This document shows positions 6,460-10,109 of a stretch of 10,109 nucleotides of DNA, piece after piece (position 1 is the first letter of the stretch; each line of letters opens with the position of its first letter). The notes beneath the pieces were generated by a model, which was not told the origin of the DNA, ran no database searches, and saw nothing but the letters and a program-made list of their open reading frames with translations. A program made the translations under genes and the position numbers. The stretch lies in the NCBI GenBank assembly GCA_041485125.1, contig JBGPIT010000171.1, positions 1 through 10,109 on the forward strand. Direction: 5' to 3'. This stretch comes from JBGPIT01 sp041485125. Lineage in GTDB: Bacteria > Desulfobacterota > Binatia > UTPRO1.

Positions 6460-6585
6460 GCCGCCACGCACTCCGCGAACATAGAAGTTGCTGGACTTAC
6501 CGCCCGCGTACACCGACACGGTACCGTCGTAGAAGTACACGGACCACGCGTTCGAGTGACTGAAATACGTCGTAGCCGACCAATA
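6460..6585 (-). other. Variable-region-like 3' end of the DGR target
   Basis: The last 42 codons have the layout of a DUF1566 DGR variable region. A fixed framework (YWSATTY, NAWSVYF, DG, YVRGVRGG) alternates with codons ending mostly in C or T: TTC AGT CAC, TAC TTC TAC GAC, TCC AGC AAC TTC. These codons could derive from AAC or AAT codons in a template by mutation of adenine positions. The final GC-rich, adenine-poor stretch before the stop resembles an initiation-of-mutagenic-homing site. No template repeat is present in the window. Confidence 0.6.
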
Positions 6586-7124
6586 GTTGTACGACTGGGT
6601 ACAGCTACACGTCGTCACGGTGCAGCCGCCGCTGCACGAGGTATTGAACGCCGCATCCACAGACGGGTCGACCGCGCCCAGATTCACCAAACTCTCGAGC
6701 TCCGAGCGATTGGGCAGCCGCCAATCGTTGTAGCCGCCGAACGTCGTCGAATTGAGCGTCGCAATTTTCACCGTGAAGGCGTTCGTCCACGTATAACGCG
6801 TATCCTTATCGTGGATGCTGCCGTCGTCGAAGAGCTTCTCCCACATCAGCCCGGTGCGGTTTCGGTGATCGTGCCGTCACCATTGTCGGTGTAGCTACGG
6901 GCCAGTCCCTTCTGCAGCTCACCATCCTGCCCGCTACCCGAGCACGCGATCACCGTCCCCGCGGCGTCGTAGCAGGTCGTCTGTCCCGTCTTGAGGCGCT
7001 GGCTATCCGCACCCGAAAGTGCGGCCTGGCAGGTCGCGAGATCGCCGCTGCACTGCGTGAGATCCGCTGGACAATCCGACAAAGCCCCGCCACCGACGTC
7101 GGTCGCAATATTCGAAGTGCAGCC

Positions 7125-7138
7125 ATTCACGATTCACG
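7125..7138. repeat. 7-bp tandem duplication that breaks the target gene
   Basis: ATTCACG occurs twice in direct contact (7125-7131 and 7132-7138). With a single copy, the minus strand reads EIGVENVVNGCTSNIAT without interruption, joining the two frames of the target gene. The duplication is therefore the frameshifting lesion. Confidence 0.85.
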
Positions 7139-7512
7139 ACGTTCTCGACGCCGATCTCGTCGCCGTTGCTGGGGCACGCACCACTGGCATTGGTTTCGAG
7201 CTTCTGCCAGGCGTCGGCATATTTCATCGTGCACTTGCTGAGCGCCGTTGTGCGTGCCGCACCATCGAGCGTGGTCGCGAATTTCGCCTCGGCCTTGTGG
7301 CGGCAGGCGGCATATTTGCCCGCGACGTTGTTCTTGCCCGCCTGGCATTTCTGCGCCGGCGTGGCGGCGAGCGCTCCATTGGCCCAGAATGCGGTAGCGG
7401 CAATCGCCACCGTCACGAGCGTCTTGCGGACCTGGTGTTCCATTCGGAATTCCTCCTTCAGATACGGGTTGTCGCGGCACGAAGCGGGGCGGGTGCCGTC
7501 GCGGAAGATGTC

Positions 7513-7544
7513 CGGTAGCCCCCCCCCCCCCCCCGGATTGTCAA
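7513..7544 (-). promoter_or_regulatory. Candidate promoter of the target gene with poly-G spacer
   Basis: On the minus strand a perfect TTGACA (7544-7539) is followed by ATCC, then 16 G, then CTACCGG. With 16 G the spacer to CTACCG is 20 bp. A tract 3 bases shorter would give the preferred 17 bp. A homopolymer between -35 and -10 is the arrangement used for phase variation in the Neisseria porA promoter. The -10 box here is weak (TACCGG or similar), so the promoter call is tentative. Confidence 0.45.
7519..7534. repeat. 16-base homopolymer (C on +, G on -)
   Basis: An uninterrupted run of 16 C on the plus strand, 75 nt upstream of the target gene's start codon and outside any reading frame I support. 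It is the longest homopolymer in the window by far. Its length may be uncertain in the assembly. Confidence 0.9.
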
Positions 7545-7678
7545 CGCGAAAATGCCCAAGCCGTCGGCACTGCGACGTCCAGTTCTCCAATGTGGAGTGT
7601 GGGCCCGTGGCTTCGCGCGATTCCAATGCAACTGACGAGGCGTGGCAGACGTCGCGGGTTCGGACTAGGTTGATCGCC

Positions 7679-7928
7679 GTGGTGAATCGCTTCATCGAGA
7701 CGATCACCCTCGTGGCCGACACCGCCGCGCGCGCTGGGTTCCGCGTCGTCGGCGGCTTCGCGCTCTCCTTCCTCGGCGTGACGCGCGCCACCGGCGACGT
7801 CGACTTTCTCGCCGATGCGGCGTGAACGCAGGGACGCTCGACCTCGAATTGATCAGGTCGTACTTTGACGCGCGTTCGGGATGACGGCCGACCTGGAGCG
7901 TCTCTTGGGGGAAGCCAATGAAATCTAG
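7679..7928 (+). pseudogene. Gutted nucleotidyltransferase gene: N- and C-terminal ends only
   Basis: From GTG 7679 the frame reads RFIETITLVADTAARAGF, then VVGGFALSFLGVTRATGDVDF with the G-G and D.D residues of a nucleotidyltransferase active site. It stops at 7825, shortly after LADAA. Just beyond, in another frame, AGTLDLELIRSYFDAR (7841-7888) and, after one more shift, FGMTADLERLLGEANEI with TAG at 7926-7928 read like the C-terminal end of the same type of protein. The central part, including the second half of the catalytic domain, is missing. A deletion plus at least one extra frameshift inactivates the gene. Its 3' end overlaps the start of the following small gene by 11 nt, as expected of an original operon. 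Confidence 0.65.
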
Positions 7929-8109
7929 CAGCCGGCTCGACTTCGATATCGCTGTGGGCGAGGCGATCCCGCATCAGCAAACAGTTCGCCCAGAGAAGCC
8001 GATTCAGAGTGTGGCGGATCTCGCCCGATTCATCGAGGAGATCGAAGAGCTATTCGGACCGATCCCGCACCGCGAGCGGCCGCACACCGGAAAGCGCTTT
8101 CTGCTCTGA
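7918..8109 (+). CDS. Small partner protein of the decayed nucleotidyltransferase
   Basis: This 63-residue protein starts at ATG 7918, overlapping the end of the nucleotidyltransferase remnant, with TTGGGGGAAG upstream as a weak ribosome binding site. The C-terminal half reads VADLARFIEEIEELFGPIPHRERP and ends TGKRFLL. I recall small proteins ending this way encoded directly after such nucleotidyltransferases, without a named function. The frame is intact although its partner is destroyed. That would fit an antitoxin-like or neutral gene that persists, or simply recent decay. No DNA-binding motif is seen. Confidence 0.55.
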   Translation: MKSSSRLDFDIAVGEAIPHQQTVRPEKPIQSVADLARFIEEIEELFGPIPHRERPHTGKRFLL

Positions 8110-8240
8110 CATAGACAGCCCCGAGTCGCTTGCCAGCAGATCGACCCAATACGCGGCTGAATATCTGGCGGTTCCCGTCGCGCTCCGCGCTCGTTCCCTT
8201 GGGGGGGCCCGCAGGGACGATCTCTCGCATCTCGACATCT
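8110..8240. other. Spacer between the small partner gene and the RHH-VapC promoter
   Basis: I see no gene here. It contains a run of seven G (about 8201-8207) and GC-rich sequence that leads into the RHH-VapC promoter. It separates two independent modules. Confidence 0.5.
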
Positions 8241-8273
8241 CAGATTGACATCTGTATGCGTGCTTCGTATGTC
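8241..8273 (+). promoter_or_regulatory. Promoter of the RHH-VapC pair with palindrome over the -35 box
   Basis: TTGACA (8245-8250), a 17-bp spacer and TATGTC (8268-8273) make a good sigma70-type promoter. The -35 is embedded in the inverted repeat CAGAT-TGAC-ATCTG (8241-8254), and GACATCT occurs twice (8234-8240, 8247-8253), which suits autorepression by the RHH antitoxin. Transcription would start at about 8280, next to the ATG at 8281, so the mRNA is probably leaderless. Confidence 0.6.
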
Positions 8274-8280
8274 ACGGCAC

Positions 8281-8511
8281 ATGAAGCGTACCACCCTGGT
8301 CCTCGAGGACGCGTGCATCGATCGGGTTCGCCAGATCGCGCAGCGCGAAGGACGGCAGCTGTCGGACGTCGTGAACGAGCTCCTCGCGGATGCGCTGCAG
8401 CGACGCCGGAGCCCGAAACGTCGCGGGTTTTCGTTGCCGCGTTTCCCAATGGGACGGCCGCGGGTCAACCTCGGGGATCGCAATGCCCTCGAGGCGCTGA
8501 TGGATTCTTGA
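8281..8511 (+). CDS. Ribbon-helix-helix antitoxin of a VapBC-type pair
   Basis: This 76-residue protein begins MKRTTLVLEDACIDRVRQ, the beta strand and first helix of a CopG/Arc-type RHH domain. It continues with GRQLSDVVNELLADAL as the second helix. The C-terminal half is basic and then extended (RRRSPKRRGFSLPRF to LEALMDS), as in antitoxins that wrap the toxin. Upstream in-frame starts at 8245 and 8269 exist. They would lie inside the promoter, and the RHH strand begins at 8281, so I chose ATG 8281. There is no Shine-Dalgarno sequence in front, in line with a leaderless transcript. One base separates its stop from the toxin start. Confidence 0.82.
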   Translation: MKRTTLVLEDACIDRVRQIAQREGRQLSDVVNELLADALQRRRSPKRRGFSLPRFPMGRPRVNLGDRNALEALMDS

Positions 8512-8512
8512 G

Positions 8513-8953
8513 GTGTCAGGCGTCGTCGACACCAACATCCTGCTCTACGGCGCCAACGAAGACGCGCCGGAGCACACCGCGGCCCACCGGTTCCTGGAAC
8601 GCATCGGACAGGCCGCCGACCCCTGGTACCTGACCGACGGCATCGTCTACGAATTCCTGAGGGTCGCGACACATCCGAAGGTCTTTCCCCAGCCGCTGAC
8701 GTGGCGTGACGCGCTGGCCTTCGTAGGTCCTCTGCTCGACGCCGACAACGTCCACGTCCTTCAAACGACCGACCAACACTGGACGTTGCTCGGCAACGTG
8801 CTGGGCACGCTCACGCACCCGAGCGGCAATCTCTTTTTCGACATCCGCACGGTGGTGCTGATGCGCGAGCACGGGATCCGTCGCATCTTCACGACGGACA
8901 CGGACTTCCTGCAGTTCGCCGACATCGAGGTGCACGACCCGCTGCGCGGCTGA
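8513..8953 (+). CDS. vapC: VapC-type PIN-domain toxin
   Basis: This 146-residue PIN-fold ribonuclease is of the usual VapC length. The metal-binding acidic residues are all present: D6 in VVDTNILLY, E47 in IVYEFLRV, D110 in NLFFDIRT, and D129 and D131 in FTTDTDFLQF. VYEFLRVATHPKVFPQPLT (45-63) is typical of the VapC subgroup annotated 'TA system VapC family toxin'. The start GTG (8513) lies one base after the antitoxin stop and no ATG offers a better N-terminus, so the toxin depends on translation of the antitoxin. VapC toxins cleave specific tRNA or rRNA sites; the target here is unknown. The gene looks intact. Confidence 0.88.
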   Translation: MSGVVDTNILLYGANEDAPEHTAAHRFLERIGQAADPWYLTDGIVYEFLRVATHPKVFPQPLTWRDALAFVGPLLDADNVHVLQTTDQHWTLLGNVLGTLTHPSGNLFFDIRTVVLMREHGIRRIFTTDTDFLQFADIEVHDPLRG

Positions 8954-8997
8954 CGCCGCCGCGATCACGCCGCGTCCAGAGCTTGTGACGCTGGAGG

Positions 8998-9231
8998 TTG
9001 CGGTGGTCGCTCGGCTCGGACCCGTCGTCGACGAGGAGGCTCGAGGCGCTCGCTGCGGCGGACGTGGTGTTCGTCGGAGCCGACGTCGATCTGTGCGCGG
9101 CCGCCGGTCGGCTCGGACTCGCCGTCGCTCGCCTGGATCAAGCGCAGCTCACGGCGATCGTCACACCCGACGCGATGATCGGCGTCGCGCGGCTGAGCGC
9201 GTGTTTGCGATGCGAGGGGAGTCGGCGCTAG
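8998..9231 (+). pseudogene. Possible remnant of a second PIN-domain gene
   Basis: In this frame the segment LEALAAADVVFVGADVDLCAA followed by AGRLGLAV resembles the C-terminal strand and helix of PIN toxins (a 'fVsAD..L..AA...GL.V' pattern). Nothing before about 9040 carries the N-terminal DTN or E motifs. After 9150 the sequence runs on without family resemblance to a stop at 9231. If real, it is a fragment of about 35-40 residues. It could also be chance similarity in GC-rich DNA. Confidence 0.35.
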
Positions 9232-9257
9232 AGACCAGGCGCCGGGAGGATCTGCCA

Positions 9258-10109
9258 TTGCGACTGCGTACGCGATCGACCTTCATGATGGGCCTCGCCG
9301 CCCTCGCCCTCTTCACGACGGCCGCGTCCGCGTCCGCGTCCGCGCTGGTGTTCGAGGTGCTGACGAAGGACGACAAACCTGACGCCGTGATCGACGGCGT
9401 CTGCGCCGACGTCGACGGCAAGTGCACTCTGCGCGCCGCGGTCCAGGAGGCCAACGCGCACACCGGCGAGGACATCATCAACATCATCGGCGCCAAGGAC
9501 CAAAAGTTCGTTCTCAAGCTGGTCGGGGCGAACGAGGACGCGGCGGCGACCGGTGATCTCGACGTCACCGACGACCTGACCATTCACGGCAACCAGCACG
9601 CCATCATCGTCGGGAAGAAGGACCGTGTGTTCCAAATCTTCCCGGGGGTGACGGCGCAGTTCCAGGGTGTCACCGTCAAGGGCGGGACGACGCTGACCAG
9701 GCTACCCGTCGCCGATCCGGCGACGGTCGAGGGCGGCGGCATCCTCAACGCCGGGACGCTCTCACTCAGCTATTGCGTCGTCACCGGCAACAAGGCGCAG
9801 TCCGACGGCGGCGGCATCGCGAACCACGGGGTGCTCACCATGGGGACCGTGACGGTGAGCAAGAACAAAGCGCGCGGAGACGGCGGGGGTCTCTACAACG
9901 GCGGCCTGGGCGGCAGCGCCGACGCGGGCATGGTCACGCTCTTCAAGAACCAAGCCGGCGGGCGCGGCGGCGGCATCGACAACCAGCACACGTTGACGCT
10001 CACCGACGTCACACTCAGCGGCAACAAAGCGGTGCTGGACGGCGCCGGCCTCGATAATCACGACGGCGGCGTCGCCACCCTCCAGAACGTCACCATCAAG
10101 GACAACAAG
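9258..10109 (+). CDS. Secreted CSLREA-type parallel beta-helix protein (3' end outside the window)
   Basis: The frame is open from TTG 9258 to the last base (284 codons). TTG is chosen because GGGAGGA lies 7 nt before it and it supplies the basic n-region RLRTR of the signal peptide. Starting at ATG 9285 would lose all positive charges. After the hydrophobic core the A-S-A-S-A-S-A stretch offers several signal peptidase sites. Residues around 35-65 form the CSLREA-type domain (DGVCADVDGKCTLRAAVQEAN), which precedes right-handed beta-helices in large secreted proteins. Then follow repeats of about 25-30 residues with the GGGI-N turn: EGGGILNAGTLSLS, DGGGIANHGVLTM, DGGGLYNGG, GGGIDNQHTLTL, DGAGLDNHD. 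Such proteins are surface or secreted adhesin- or polysaccharide-lyase-like; no catalytic residues can be assigned. Confidence 0.85.
   Translation, partial: MRLRTRSTFMMGLAALALFTTAASASASALVFEVLTKDDKPDAVIDGVCADVDGKCTLRAAVQEANAHTGEDIINIIGAKDQKFVLKLVGANEDAAATGDLDVTDDLTIHGNQHAIIVGKKDRVFQIFPGVTAQFQGVTVKGGTTLTRLPVADPATVEGGGILNAGTLSLSYCVVTGNKAQSDGGGIANHGVLTMGTVTVSKNKARGDGGGLYNGGLGGSADAGMVTLFKNQAGGRGGGIDNQHTLTLTDVTLSGNKAVLDGAGLDNHDGGVATLQNVTIKDNK
9324..9341. repeat. GCGTCC x3 hexanucleotide repeat in the signal peptide
   Basis: Three tandem GCGTCC units encode Ala-Ser pairs at the end of the signal peptide. Gain or loss of a unit keeps the frame and only shifts the number of possible AXA cleavage sites. 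Confidence 0.8.

Larger units (their letters stand above)
6457..7443 (-). pseudogene. Broken DGR-type target gene: secreted Cys-rich protein with DUF1566-like C-terminus
   Basis: Three frames read in series give one protein of about 326 residues. ATG 7443 is preceded by AAGGAGG (8 nt spacing) and opens a signal peptide (QVRKTLVTVAIAATAFWANG, cleavage after ALA). Next come an Ala/Lys/Cys-rich module (KYAACRHKAEAKF, ALSKCTMKYADAW, GACPSNGDE) and a second Cys-rich part (DCPADLTQCSGDLATCQ, then YDAAGTVIACSGSGQDGE). It ends in a DUF1566/C-type-lectin-like domain with LMWEKL, GGYNDWRLPNRSELESL, YWSATTY and a YVRGVRGG end. Two lesions break it: a 7-bp tandem duplication at 7125-7138, and loss of one base in GGC(C)TGATG at about 6849. 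Undoing both restores a continuous frame. Such exported proteins are known DGR targets, in which the C-terminal lectin-like surface binds a variable ligand. As read, only the N-terminal module would be made. Confidence 0.78.

Noticed and set aside
7003..7980. Single 325-residue minus-strand protein starting at 7980
   Set aside because: It joins noncoding sequence and the poly-G tract to the start of the target gene. The true start is ATG 7443, which has a strong ribosome binding site and a signal peptide, and the frame after 7125 is shifted by the 7-bp duplication.
8201..8207. Run of seven G as a second phase-variation tract
   Set aside because: It is short and lies outside promoter elements and reading frames. 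Nothing ties it to a gene's expression.
1..10109. tRNA or rRNA genes, CRISPR arrays, and intact insertion sequences or integrases
   Set aside because: I found no cloverleaf-like sequence, regularly spaced direct repeats, transposase motifs or terminal inverted repeats on reading both strands.

Overview
The window is GC-rich with strongly GC-ended codons. It mixes secreted or membrane-associated proteins with a dense set of small toxin-antitoxin (TA) and nucleotidyltransferase modules, many of them broken. Several protein styles suggest an uncultured soil or groundwater bacterium of the former Deltaproteobacteria, with Binatota/'Candidatus Binatia' as my best guess. These are the secreted proteins with a KYKDK-LTPDG segment, the Cys-rich secreted protein with a DUF1566 C-terminus, and the CTLRAAVQEAN (CSLREA-type) beta-helix protein. 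That lineage rests on recalled family resemblance, not on a search.

Layout, left to right. 3-395 (+) is the C-terminal end of an unrecognised, probably exported protein. 422-1993 (+) is a membrane-anchored aldo/keto reductase with two four-cysteine clusters at its C-terminus. 1995-2433 (-) is the frameshifted C-terminal remnant of an FRG-domain protein. 2475-3673 (-) is a two-gene unit: a small uncharacterised protein overlapping an AbiEii/MNT-like nucleotidyltransferase. 3672-4357 (+) is an AbrB-type antitoxin and PIN toxin pair. It is followed at 4359-4443 by an internally deleted second copy of part of the nucleotidyltransferase gene. 4665-6127 (+) is a translationally coupled pair: an exported HEAT-repeat-like protein and an exported Cys-containing protein.

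6205-7443 (-) is the most unusual region. It looks like the wreck of a diversity-generating retroelement (DGR). There is a target gene whose DUF1566-like C-terminus ends in a typical variable region, followed by a stub of an Avd-like four-helix-bundle gene. No template repeat or reverse transcriptase is present. The target reading frame is broken by a 7-bp tandem duplication and by a one-base deletion. Upstream of it, a TTGACA box is followed by a 16-base poly-G tract, an arrangement known from phase-variable promoters.

7679-8109 (+) holds a gutted nucleotidyltransferase pseudogene overlapping an intact small partner gene. 8281-8953 (+) is an RHH antitoxin and VapC-type PIN toxin pair with a good sigma70-type promoter that predicts a leaderless antitoxin mRNA. 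8998-9231 may hold a further PIN remnant. 9258-10109 (+) begins a secreted CSLREA-type parallel beta-helix protein that runs off the window.

Overall, two accessory islets (about 1995-4445 and 6205-9231) made of mobile or defence-type modules in all stages of decay sit among intact genes for exported proteins. The intact genes show no frame problems. That makes general sequencing error a less likely cause of the breaks, although it is not excluded for any single site.
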